DNA from: Planctomycetaceae bacterium
GTDB lineage: Bacteria > Planctomycetota > Planctomycetia > Pirellulales > Thermoguttaceae
Direction of reading: 5' to 3'
DNA length: 64,000 bases
Assembly: GCA_012719125.1 (NCBI GenBank)
Contig: JAAYAY010000322.1
Coordinates: forward strand, 58,368-122,367
Made by a program: the position numbers and the translations under genes. Below are positions 9,569 through 17,272 of this stretch, piece by piece; position 1 is the first letter of the stretch, and each line of letters opens with the position of its first letter. The notes under the pieces are model-generated. The model was not told the DNA's origin, searched no databases, and worked only from the letters and a program-made list of their open reading frames with translations.

Positions 9569-10462
9569 TTACGGTGACGGTTGGTCCCTGAGGACTTCCC
9601 CTTTCTCGTCAGGCTTGTCCAACAGGTGGTAGCCCTCTTCGACGATCTCTCTGAGGTCGTAGGGGAACTTGCCGCGGCTTGCCAGCGAAGCGGAGCGTGC
9701 AGCCACTTCATCCTTCGTGAGCGGCTTGCCGCCCGCCGCCGCAATCACGATCTTGTTGCCGACGCCCCGGACGTCGTTGACCGCGACTTGCTCGAACACG
9801 TCCTGGTAGGTGCGAATCATCGAATCATAGAGTTTATTCGATCGAGAACTCCAGACGTTGCCCACCACGACTCCGTCGGGCGTGAGCGCCTTCCTGGTTG
9901 CCTGGAGGAACTCGCGGGTGGTCAGGGCGTAGGGAACGCTGTCGGCACTGTAGGCGTCGAGATAGATCGCGTCGTAGATCGGTTCGCTTCTTTCAATGAA
10001 CTCCCGGCCGTCGGCGACGAAGACTCGCAGTTTGTCGTCCGGGTCGAGGCCGAAGTAGGTCTTGGCGACTTGGACCACGACCGGGTCGATCTCAACGGCG
10101 TCGATCATCAGATCCGGAAAATGGCGACGCAGAAACTGGGGGATCGTTCCGCCCCCCAGGCCGACGACGAGGACTCGTTTGGGATTCTCCGGCAGAGCCA
10201 ACCCGACGTGCACGGCCTTGGCGTAGGGGAGGGCCAGATAATCCGGATCGCCAAGCTTCACCACGCTTTGCCGGGCGCCGTATTCCTCGAAGCGAAGCGT
10301 GCGAATTCCCTGCTGGTCTTCCGTCACGATGATCGTGTTGAAGTCGGACTCGGTGCGATAGACGACCTCGCCCGCACGGGTCTGCACCACCAGGACGACG
10401 GCGGCGCCGACCAACAAAGTGGTTCCAACAAGGGCAGTGGCAAGTCGCACGGTGGCCCCCAT
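9569..10462 (-). CDS. Spermidine synthase-like / SAM-dependent methyltransferase fold protein, membrane-anchored
   Basis: 297 residues: an N-terminal transmembrane segment (ATALVGTTLLVGAAVVLVV), then a spermidine-synthase-type Rossmann domain with the glycine-rich loop VLVVGLGGGTIPQFLRRHF, the acidic loop DAVEIDPVVVQVAK and the D(A/G)RE region VFVADGREF. The N-terminal hairpin domain (FNTIIVTEDQQGIRTLRF) is present. In polyamine synthases the catalytic Asp sits in a DxxD after the acidic loop; here YLDAYSADSVP is at that place, so true aminopropyl transfer is possible but unproven. It lies 21 bp downstream of a conserved unknown, probably one transcript. Confidence 0.78.
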   Translation of the reverse strand: MGATVRLATALVGTTLLVGAAVVLVVQTRAGEVVYRTESDFNTIIVTEDQQGIRTLRFEEYGARQSVVKLGDPDYLALPYAKAVHVGLALPENPKRVLVVGLGGGTIPQFLRRHFPDLMIDAVEIDPVVVQVAKTYFGLDPDDKLRVFVADGREFIERSEPIYDAIYLDAYSADSVPYALTTREFLQATRKALTPDGVVVGNVWSSRSNKLYDSMIRTYQDVFEQVAVNDVRGVGNKIVIAAAGGKPLTKDEVAARSASLASRGKFPYDLREIVEEGYHLLDKPDEKGEVLRDQPSP

Positions 10463-10483
10463 CGCAATAAGGCAGGCGGACGT

Positions 10484-11329
10484 CTACTTGAGTGCGATCG
10501 TTCTTTGCAGCGGCTGGAGAACGTGCTCGATCGCGTAATTCTCGAGGATATCGTGGCAGATTCCTTCGAGCTGTTTGAGTGTCTCACCGAACGTCGTGGC
10601 AGCCTTGAGGCTTCCATATTGCCGAGCGGTCACGTAGACGCTGAGCTGTTCTTCCGGATACTCGCCGGTGCGGATCTGGTAGGCGTTCGTGCGGTTCTCG
10701 ACGCTCACCCGGCATTGGAGGCGGCAGTCGTCGTCGAGGGCCAGGGTGAGGGACGGTTCGTGGTTGATGACGGTGGCCCCCGGCAGCTCGAGCAGCCGAT
10801 CGAGAGATGGACTTACGCCGAGGGCCTCGGCAACCAACTGGTTATGATTTCCGCGGTAGGTGTAGTCGAAACCGAACAGGAGGTCGAGGGCCTCGCAGTC
10901 CAAGGGACTGACCGAGAGATCATAGGGAGCCAGATCGAGAACCAGGTGATGCTGCTGGAGGGCGCCCTCGATCGTGTCGGGATTGACCTGTCCCGAGCAG
11001 AGCCGCCGCGACTCGATCGTACACCAGCGGTAGTTGCCCTGGTCCTTGTCCTCCTCGAGGATGAAATCGCCACGATCCCGGCTGTAGAAATTCCGCATCG
11101 TGGGATACTGTTTCTGGACCCGTTCGAAGAAATGGAGGATCGTTTCCCGGTTGGCCGGAAGCTCCATCTCCGTGCTCAGGTTCATGTTGATGTAGAAGTC
11201 GTCACAGAGTGAGCTGTAGGGAGTCATCCAGATCAATTCCAAGTAGACCCTCATGTCGGGGGATTTGATTTCCCCGCAGGTGTTCCGGCCGCCGACGAAC
11301 CTGTAGTATAGGAGCAGGGCGCCGGTCAT
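10484..11329 (-). CDS. Conserved hypothetical protein (planctomycete type)
   Basis: 281 residues from 11329; an in-frame ATG at 11254 (MRVYLELIWMTPYSSL) would give 256 residues and looks the more protein-like start, but neither has a good ribosome site. No signal peptide, no transmembrane segment, no motif I can assign. The sequence is acidic and compact (EMELPANRETILHFFERVQK; DRGDFILEEDKDQGNYRWC; ALDLLFGFDYTYRGNHNQL) and has the codon pattern of a real gene. It precedes the spermidine-synthase-like gene by 21 bp on the same strand, so a linked role is likely. Confidence 0.72.
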   Translation of the reverse strand: MTGALLLYYRFVGGRNTCGEIKSPDMRVYLELIWMTPYSSLCDDFYINMNLSTEMELPANRETILHFFERVQKQYPTMRNFYSRDRGDFILEEDKDQGNYRWCTIESRRLCSGQVNPDTIEGALQQHHLVLDLAPYDLSVSPLDCEALDLLFGFDYTYRGNHNQLVAEALGVSPSLDRLLELPGATVINHEPSLTLALDDDCRLQCRVSVENRTNAYQIRTGEYPEEQLSVYVTARQYGSLKAATTFGETLKQLEGICHDILENYAIEHVLQPLQRTIALK

Positions 11330-11385
11330 GTCAAAGCGGCCCCCCTCGGAAGGTCCGGTTTCTGCATCCGTCCGAGGAAGGACAT

Positions 11386-11970
11386 TTGGCTGAGAACGGG
11401 TTGTTCCGAGGGGGACTTCTTCGTCTGGTTGTCCAAGGCTTGGGGTTTCTAATGCAACGGAACGACGATCACTTCTGTGCCACCGTGTTCAGGTCCTCCT
11501 TGGGTTGGTTCGGTGTGGTCTGGCGGGGACAAGCGGTGAGTCGACTGACGTTTGGACATCGGACTCGCAAGGCCGCGATCGACGCCTTGGGCGATATGCC
11601 GTCGCCGGTCGCCCCCGAAAACTGTCCGCACCCACAACTGGTGACTCGTTTGCAGGACTATGCTGACGGTGGTCCGCAGGATTTCTCTGACGTTCCGGTG
11701 GAGGCATCCCACCTGACGCCGTTTGGCCGGCGCGTGATGGAGGCCTGCCGGAAAATCCCGTACGGCAGTACGTCTTCCTATGCGGCATTGGCTCAGGCCG
11801 CGGGGTCGCCCAAAGCGGCTCGGGCGGTCGGACAATGCATGGCCGCCAATCGTGTCCCGCTGATCGTGCCCTGCCACCGGGTGGTAGGCGCCGGCGGTCG
11901 TCTCGGCGGTTTTTCGGCCCCGGGGGGGGTGGATTTCAAACGCCGGTTGCTTCAACTGGAAAGCGTCTGA
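11386..11970 (+). CDS. ogt: Methylated-DNA--[protein]-cysteine S-methyltransferase
   Basis: 194 residues; the active-site motif PCHR (C163) lies in VPLIVPCHRVVGAGG, preceded by the DNA-binding helix and hinge region (GSTSSYAALAQAAGSPKAARAVGQCMAANR, here split by the helix-turn-helix) and followed by GGFSAPGGVDFKRRLL. It removes alkyl groups from O6-alkylguanine by suicide transfer to the cysteine. The TTG at 11386 is preceded by GAGGAAGGA; an ATG at 11452 is the alternative start. Length matches Ogt/MGMT. No Ada-type regulatory domain is present. Confidence 0.93.
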   Translation: MAENGLFRGGLLRLVVQGLGFLMQRNDDHFCATVFRSSLGWFGVVWRGQAVSRLTFGHRTRKAAIDALGDMPSPVAPENCPHPQLVTRLQDYADGGPQDFSDVPVEASHLTPFGRRVMEACRKIPYGSTSSYAALAQAAGSPKAARAVGQCMAANRVPLIVPCHRVVGAGGRLGGFSAPGGVDFKRRLLQLESV

Positions 11971-12346
11971 CCCAGCGGCGAAGAGCGTCTCGGAAGTGTC
12001 CTAGCCGCGATTTCATCGAATCCCGGCTCGTCGACGACCCCCTGTTGATCGCTCCCCGCCCGGCAGAGTCTGGGACGACACGACGATCCCTCTATCAACG
12101 GAAGGGGCAGAAAGCACTGACTTTGCGGGCCCCGCGGCCTATCGATTCGTATCAGCAGCATGGTCCCACCGCTGCCGAGGAGTCCGCGCACGTGGCTGAT
12201 GTGTGCGTGGGCCGGCTTGGCACCGGTTGGTTCCCCGCTGGAACGACCCCCTAGAATTCCAGCGATGCCAAGATCGGTACACCGGCCTGGTCAACGTGCC
12301 TCGGCCGGCCGACCCATTGAAGAAACTCATGTCCGAGGAGAGTCCG

Positions 12347-12826
12347 ATGACGAGACAGAACTGGTGGAAGTTGGCGGTTCCGTTATTCGTGGTGGTGCTG
12401 GTGGGTGCGTGGTCATTGAGGGTCTCCGCACATTGCGAAATCCCCTGCGGTATCTACGACGACGACGCGCGGATCAAGTTGCTCAATGAGCACGTCACAA
12501 CGATCGAGAAGTCGATGAAGGAAATTGAGAAGTTGTCGGCCGAGAGTCCCCTGAATCAGAATCAGATCGTTCGCTGGGTGATGAACAAGGAAGACCACGC
12601 CAACCAGTTCCAGGAGATTGTGGCCCAGTATTTCATGACTCAGCGGGTCAAGCCCCTGACGCCGGATGATGATGCCGCGACCAAGCAGAAATACGTCAAA
12701 CAACTGACGCTGCTCCACGAAATGCTGGTCTACGCCATGAAATCGAAGCAGACGGTCGACACGGCCAACACGGACAAGCTCCGCGAATTGGTGCATGACT
12801 TCAGCCATGTCTATTCGGGCACCTGA
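12347..12826 (+). CDS. sodN: Nickel superoxide dismutase with N-terminal signal peptide
   Basis: 159 residues. After a hydrophobic signal (LAVPLFVVVLVGAW) the sequence reads SLRVSA|HCEIPCGIYDDDARIK. If cleaved after A28, the mature N-terminus is His1-Cys2-xx-Pro-Cys6-Gly-x-Tyr9, exactly the nickel hook of NiSOD, whose Ni ligands are His1, the Cys2 amide, Cys2 and Cys6. The rest (~131 residues, NQNQIVRWVMNKEDHANQFQ) matches the four-helix-bundle NiSOD length. ATG 12347 has GAGGAG six bases upstream. Streptomyces NiSOD needs the SodX peptidase; here signal peptidase cleavage would itself expose His1. No sodX is nearby. It detoxifies superoxide outside the cytoplasm. Confidence 0.95.
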   Translation: MTRQNWWKLAVPLFVVVLVGAWSLRVSAHCEIPCGIYDDDARIKLLNEHVTTIEKSMKEIEKLSAESPLNQNQIVRWVMNKEDHANQFQEIVAQYFMTQRVKPLTPDDDAATKQKYVKQLTLLHEMLVYAMKSKQTVDTANTDKLRELVHDFSHVYSGT

Positions 12827-12863
12827 ACCAGTCAGGCGAGGCTCGATCGCGGATGAAAAGAGG

Positions 12864-12890
12864 GGCGGTTCTCGACTCACGGGAGCCGCC
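12864..12890 (+). terminator. Hairpin terminator after sodN
   Basis: A 10-bp stem (GGCGGTTCTC with GGGAGCCGCC, two G-U pairs) and a 7-base loop sit 38 bp after the sodN stop, followed by a short T-rich stretch (GTTTCTTG). It fits a weak intrinsic terminator. Confidence 0.6.
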
Positions 12891-13221
12891 CGAGTCGTTT
12901 CTTGACGGAACTCGAACTCCCTAGGCCGCCAAAGCCGACCGCTGCCTCCCGGTTGCCAACTCCTGGTCGGGCTGCGAAACTATAGAATTCGTAACACTTC
13001 AGCCAAGTGGAGAAGCTGGAAAGGTCGGTAGGCGGCGGAACCTCCGTCAAATCCGAACACCGCTCAGATGCCAGGAATCGCTTTCCCAATTCATCCCACG
13101 TTGCCCGCCTTCCGACCGGTACCCCTGCTACTTCAGATGGCTGAATAGATACAAGAACTCTTGCCCTCTCGCTGAGGGCCGCAGGCAACTGAAACCGACA
13201 CGTGGAATAGGGCTGGAGCGA
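12891..13221. other. Gene-free stretch between sodN and the HAD gene
   Basis: About 330 bp with no supported coding frame, RNA gene or clear promoter. GGAG just before 13222 is the ribosome site of the next gene. Confidence 0.5.
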
Positions 13222-13902
13222 ATGGCGAGTTCTGATATCGCGGTGATCTTCGATATGGACGGCGTTCTGGTCGATACGTTTGAGGCACACTTCGAGAGCT
13301 GGAACGTCGTGGCCCATGAGGAAGGCACCGAAATGACGCGGCAGCAGTTCGCCGCGACCTTTGGACGCACGAGCCGCGAGATCATCGCCCTGCTCTGGCC
13401 TGAGAAAGCCGACGACCCCGCCGCCGTTCGCGACTTCGACGACCGAAAGGAGGCGGCCTTTCGGGCGATCATCTCCCGGGATCTTCCGGCCATGCCCGGC
13501 GTGCGGGAATTGCTGACTTCCCTCGCGTCTGCCGGAATTCTCATGGCGATCGGATCGTCGGGACCCTCGGCCAACGTGGCGCTTGTGGTCGGGAAGCTGG
13601 AGGCTGCCGAGTTGTTTGGCGCCATGATTACGGCAGACGACGTCACGCGAGGCAAACCGGATCCGCAGGTCTTTCTCCTGGCAGCGGAGCGTCTGAGAGT
13701 TCCGCCGCAGCGGTGCGTCGTGGTCGAAGACGCACCGCCGGGTGTGACGGCCGCCCACGCCGCGGGCATGGGGTGCGTGGGCTTTGCCAGCACCGGCCGG
13801 ACCCGAGCCGAGTTGGCCAATGCGGACCTAGTCATCGACTCGCTGAGCGAACTGACTCCGGAAGTGTTTCGGCGATTGGTCGACGGCCGGAATGGATCGT
13901 GA
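13222..13902 (+). CDS. HAD-superfamily phosphatase (beta-phosphoglucomutase-like)
   Basis: 226 residues. Motif I is IFDMDGVLVDT with the nucleophile Asp and the +2 Asp; motif II is IGSSGPS; the Lys of motif III lies in RGKPDPQVFLLAAERL; the acidic motif IV is VVVEDAPPGVTAAHAAGM. The alpha-helical cap between residues ~18 and ~85 is the C1 type of phosphoglycolate phosphatase and beta-phosphoglucomutase. It hydrolyses or transfers phosphate on a small sugar phosphate; the exact substrate is not readable from the sequence. It stands alone between sodN and the redox cluster. Confidence 0.88.
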   Translation: MASSDIAVIFDMDGVLVDTFEAHFESWNVVAHEEGTEMTRQQFAATFGRTSREIIALLWPEKADDPAAVRDFDDRKEAAFRAIISRDLPAMPGVRELLTSLASAGILMAIGSSGPSANVALVVGKLEAAELFGAMITADDVTRGKPDPQVFLLAAERLRVPPQRCVVVEDAPPGVTAAHAAGMGCVGFASTGRTRAELANADLVIDSLSELTPEVFRRLVDGRNGS

Positions 13903-14007
13903 CAGAGAGGCGGCCTCTCTGGTCCCCTCTCGAAAGGGAGTTGTGTCTTCTGCATAGTGCGATGCATCTTCTGGTGAAGTGGGCATTTCTTGAATTGCGT
14001 TCCGCCG

Positions 14008-14025
14008 ACTTGATCTAGATCAAGT
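14008..14025. promoter_or_regulatory. CRP/FNR-type palindrome
   Basis: A perfect 18-bp palindrome ACTTGATCTAGATCAAGT contains TTGAT-N4-ATCAA, the consensus half-sites of FNR-class regulators. It lies in the 360-bp gene-free region ~315 bp before the tetraheme cytochrome start. What regulator binds it is inference. Confidence 0.6.
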
Positions 14026-14206
14026 GGCCGTTCGGCCGGATCGGGTAGACTTGCCTCGCACAGGGGTGGAAGACATTATTGTCAGCCGCGGTTGTTAATA
14101 ATCGTTTTCGCCCAGCCAGATGCGAGCGTTTGCCGCACTTGTGCACGGTTCCGACACCCTGGTCCAAGAACTCGCGACTGGGGTGGACCGGTCGAGAGGC
14201 CCCATT

Positions 14207-14238
14207 CCTTGACAGTTGTCAAGGTACCGTCATAATAC
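14207..14238 (+). promoter_or_regulatory. Sigma70-like promoter with palindromic -35, upstream of the redox cluster
   Basis: CCTTGACAGTTGTCAAGG (14207-14224) is a palindrome with a 2-base centre. It contains a perfect TTGACA -35 (14209-14214), and CATAAT at 14231-14236 gives a 16-bp spacer. It can also be read as TTGAC-N4-GTCAA, the site type of NNR/DNR nitrogen-oxide regulators of the CRP/FNR family. Both readings place control of the downstream cytochrome operon here. The rest of 13903-14324 shows nothing else I can support. Confidence 0.55.
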
Positions 14239-14324
14239 GACCGTTCGTCGGGACAGGCTGATTGAGAGGTAGTTTTCGTCGCGCCAGCGGCACCGGATTT
14301 GCTCCCATTGCTTCAGCCATTGTC

Positions 14325-15020
14325 ATGTCGCAGGAAGCCCAAGCACGCGCTGTTGGTCGAACAGGCCTCTCGGTCTGCATCTCGCTGCTGATCTTTGCGT
14401 TGATTCTGGCTCTCAATCCGCTGCCGTTTCTCAGCCCGGTCGCAGAACCGGCCGCGGTTCCGGCCTGGGCGACGGACCCGACCCCGGTCCGGCACCCGAA
14501 GCTGGCCCCCGAGTATCAGGCGGGCGTCTTCACTTTTCGCTGCAGCGACTGCCACAAGCTCTTTCCACCGCCCGCACAGAACACGACGCGGACCGTAGCG
14601 CAGCACCAGGAAATCCTGTTGAAACACGGTATCAACACCTGGTGCTTGAGTTGCCACCATCCGGACAACCGCGACGCTTTTGTCGACGACCGCGGCGATG
14701 AGATTCCCTGGAACCAGCCGCAGTTGCTGTGCTCCAAATGCCACGGGCCCGTCTATCGCGACTGGCAACACGGCTCGCACGGGCGAACCAACGGCTATTG
14801 GGACAAGACTCAAGGCGAACAGACTCGGCGGAAGTGCATCGAGTGCCACGATCCGCACCAGCCGCCGTTTCCGCCCATGCGTCCGGCGCCCGGGCCCAAT
14901 ACGCTGCGGATGGGGCCGCAGGACGTCGCGGGACATGGCACGACAAAGAATCCTCTGAAGACCGCGGGCCGCGCCGGCAGCAAGTCGCCGCCACCTGGGG
15001 ATGCCGAAAGGGGACACTGA
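14325..15020 (+). CDS. Membrane-anchored tetraheme cytochrome c
   Basis: 231 residues from ATG 14325; an upstream in-frame TTG at 14262 would add 21 residues. A single N-terminal transmembrane anchor (GLSVCISLLIFALILAL) precedes a periplasmic domain with four CxxCH heme sites at residues 73-77 (CSDCH), 107-111 (CLSCH), 136-140 (CSKCH) and 171-175 (CIECH). It is the first gene of a five-gene same-strand block and is followed after 3 bp by the iron-sulfur protein. By position and anchoring it is the likely electron carrier between the quinol-oxidising NrfD module and the octaheme enzyme. That role is inferred from gene order. Confidence 0.85.
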   Translation: MSQEAQARAVGRTGLSVCISLLIFALILALNPLPFLSPVAEPAAVPAWATDPTPVRHPKLAPEYQAGVFTFRCSDCHKLFPPPAQNTTRTVAQHQEILLKHGINTWCLSCHHPDNRDAFVDDRGDEIPWNQPQLLCSKCHGPVYRDWQHGSHGRTNGYWDKTQGEQTRRKCIECHDPHQPPFPPMRPAPGPNTLRMGPQDVAGHGTTKNPLKTAGRAGSKSPPPGDAERGH

Positions 15021-15023
15021 GCG

Positions 15024-16028
15024 ATGAAGCATGCCGAGTCGCAGAAGCCCGAATCGTCCAAGCCCGAGGTCACTCGCCGCGGATTCTTCGCGCAGGGGAT
15101 GGCCGCCGTGGCTGGCGCCTCGGCCGTTGCTGCGGCGATGTCGCCGCTCCGGCATCTGACTTCCGGCGACATTCCCACCCTCGAGGAGTTCTTCCAGAAG
15201 CATTACAAGGAGATGACGGCTGAAGACAAGGAGCAGGTCTTCAACCGGATTCGTACGGCCGTCGGCAAACGCTACAGAACCGAAGTGAATCTGGCCGACC
15301 CGCCGCCCATGGACGGCGTGGAGTTCGTCTACGGCCTCAACCTCAGCCGATGCATCGGCTGCCGGAAGTGTGTGCACGCGTGTGTTGCGGAGAACAACCA
15401 GTCGCGAGCCCCCGAGATCCAGTACATCCGAGTGTTGGAGATGGAGAAGGGGAGCATCGACGTGGAAACGTCGGACCATCACTACGATCCACCGCTGGTT
15501 CCGAATCCCGACAAGTACTACATGCCGGTGCAGTGCCACCAGTGCGCCGACCCGCCGTGCGTCAAAGTGTGTCCGGTCGAAGCGACCTGGCAGGAGCCCG
15601 ACGGAATCACCGTGATCGATTACGATTGGTGCATCGGCTGCCGCTACTGCGAGGCGGCCTGCCCCTACTGGGCTCGCCGGTTCAACTTCACGGAGCCGGA
15701 GATCCCTGCGGACCAACTCAATCCGAACATGAGCTACCTCTCGAATCGTCCGCGGCAGAAGGGGGTGATGGAGAAGTGCACCTATTGCCTGCACCGGACG
15801 CGCGTGGGCCGGATGCCGGCCTGCCTGGAGGTCTGTCCCACCGGTTCGCGCAAGTTCGGCAACGTGCTGGACCCCGACAGCGAGGTGGCTTACATCCTCA
15901 AGCACAAGCGAGTTTACGTGCTGAAGGAAGAGGTGGGGACGATTCCGCGGTTTTTCTATTACTTCGACGAGCGGGGCAGCCGCTACGCCGAGCCGATCGC
16001 GCCCGCCGACGTGGGAGGTGACGCATGA
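15024..16028 (+). CDS. Tat-exported ferredoxin-like subunit with four [4Fe-4S] sites (PsrB/NrfC/DmsB type)
   Basis: 334 residues. A twin-arginine signal (TRRGFFAQGMAAVAG) at 17-31 indicates folded export. Sixteen cysteines form four cluster sets: 110/113/116/120 (CIGCRKCVHAC), 171/174/179/183 (CHQCADPPCVKVC), 203/206/209/213 (CIGCRYCEAAC) and 252/255/267/271. This is the electron-transfer subunit that pairs with NrfD/PsrC membrane proteins. Its stop overlaps the NrfD start (ATGA), so the two are translationally coupled. No molybdopterin catalytic subunit accompanies it, which is unusual for PsrB partners and puts the octaheme protein in the position of the terminal enzyme. Confidence 0.93.
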   Translation: MKHAESQKPESSKPEVTRRGFFAQGMAAVAGASAVAAAMSPLRHLTSGDIPTLEEFFQKHYKEMTAEDKEQVFNRIRTAVGKRYRTEVNLADPPPMDGVEFVYGLNLSRCIGCRKCVHACVAENNQSRAPEIQYIRVLEMEKGSIDVETSDHHYDPPLVPNPDKYYMPVQCHQCADPPCVKVCPVEATWQEPDGITVIDYDWCIGCRYCEAACPYWARRFNFTEPEIPADQLNPNMSYLSNRPRQKGVMEKCTYCLHRTRVGRMPACLEVCPTGSRKFGNVLDPDSEVAYILKHKRVYVLKEEVGTIPRFFYYFDERGSRYAEPIAPADVGGDA

Positions 16029-17272
16029 AGAAGTATGCGACCTTCCTGTGGGACTGCTGGCGATTGAGTTTTGTCGGCGACTGGCGCTATCACCTGTGGA
16101 TGACGATCCTGACCCTGCTTGCGCTCACCGGGTTGTACGCCTACTGCCAGCAGTTCGTCTACGGTCTGGTGACAACCGGCATGACGGACCAGGTTTCGTG
16201 GGGGTTGTACATAGCCAACTTCACCTATCTGGTGGGTCTGGCGGCGGCCGCGGCCATGCTGGTGATTCCTGTCTATATCTACCGCAACATGCATTTGCAC
16301 GACGTGGTGATCTTTGGCGAACTGCTGGCGGTGGCCGTGATCATCATGTGCCTGCTGTTCGTGATGGCCGATCTGGGCCGTCCGGACCGCTTCATGCACT
16401 TGCTGTGGCGGTTCAACTTCCCGATCTCGATGCTCACCTGGGACGTGATCGCCTTGAACGGTTACCTGGTCCTGAATCTTCACATCTGCGGCTATTTGAT
16501 CTACTGCGCCTACTGCGGGCGGAAGCCGTCGCCCAAGTTCTACGTTCCCTTCGTGTTCGTGGCGATCGTGTGGGCCGTCAGCATTCACACGGTGACGGCG
16601 TTTCTCTACGTGGGATTGGGGGGACGCCCGTTCTGGAATTCGGCCATCATCGCCCCGCGGTTTCTGGCCAGCGCCTTTGCCGCCGGACCGGCCTTCATCA
16701 TCCTGACCCTGCAGATCGTTCGGCGAGTGACCAGCCACCAGGTCAGCGACGACGCCTTGCTCACCCTGCGGCGGATCGTCCAGGTGGCCATGATCATCAA
16801 CCTGTTTCTGCTGGTCTGCGAGGTCTTCACCGAGTTCTACACCGACTCAGCCCATGTGGCGTCGGCCCGTTATCTGTATTTCGGACTCCACGGGCGCAAC
16901 GCCCTGGTGCCGTGGATCTGGACGGCCGTGGCCATGAACGTTGCGGCCACGTCGCTGCTGGTCTTGCCCGCCTCGCGGGGGCTGGGCGTGCTGAACGTCG
17001 CCTGTTTGCTGGCCATCGTGGCGATCTGGATCGAGAAGGGCATGGGATTGATCGTGCCGGCCTTCGTGCCCACGCCGCTGGGAGAAGTCGTCGAGTACTT
17101 TCCGACGGTCCACGAACTGGCGATCTGCGTCGGTATTTGGGCCTTCGGGCTTCTCCTCTACACCATTTTCGTCCGCATCTCCGTCCCGGTGCTGGCGGGC
17201 GAACTTACCTACGAAAAACGTTTCGGTAAGCCCAACGAGGCTGTGCCTGGCGAAGGAGTGAGACTGCCATGA
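16025..17272 (+). CDS. NrfD/PsrC-family polytopic membrane subunit
   Basis: 415 residues and about ten hydrophobic segments, the extended NrfD size (PsrC/DsrP/ActC-like). Typical elements are MTDQVSWGLYIANFTYLVG near the N-terminus, MADLGRPDRFMHLLW after TM4, and conserved polar residues on the periplasmic side. These proteins oxidise or reduce (mena)quinol and pass electrons to the partner iron-sulfur protein. Start and stop both overlap the neighbours by the ATGA arrangement (16025-16028 and 17269-17272), so the four core genes are one operon. Confidence 0.92.
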   Translation: MKKYATFLWDCWRLSFVGDWRYHLWMTILTLLALTGLYAYCQQFVYGLVTTGMTDQVSWGLYIANFTYLVGLAAAAAMLVIPVYIYRNMHLHDVVIFGELLAVAVIIMCLLFVMADLGRPDRFMHLLWRFNFPISMLTWDVIALNGYLVLNLHICGYLIYCAYCGRKPSPKFYVPFVFVAIVWAVSIHTVTAFLYVGLGGRPFWNSAIIAPRFLASAFAAGPAFIILTLQIVRRVTSHQVSDDALLTLRRIVQVAMIINLFLLVCEVFTEFYTDSAHVASARYLYFGLHGRNALVPWIWTAVAMNVAATSLLVLPASRGLGVLNVACLLAIVAIWIEKGMGLIVPAFVPTPLGEVVEYFPTVHELAICVGIWAFGLLLYTIFVRISVPVLAGELTYEKRFGKPNEAVPGEGVRLP

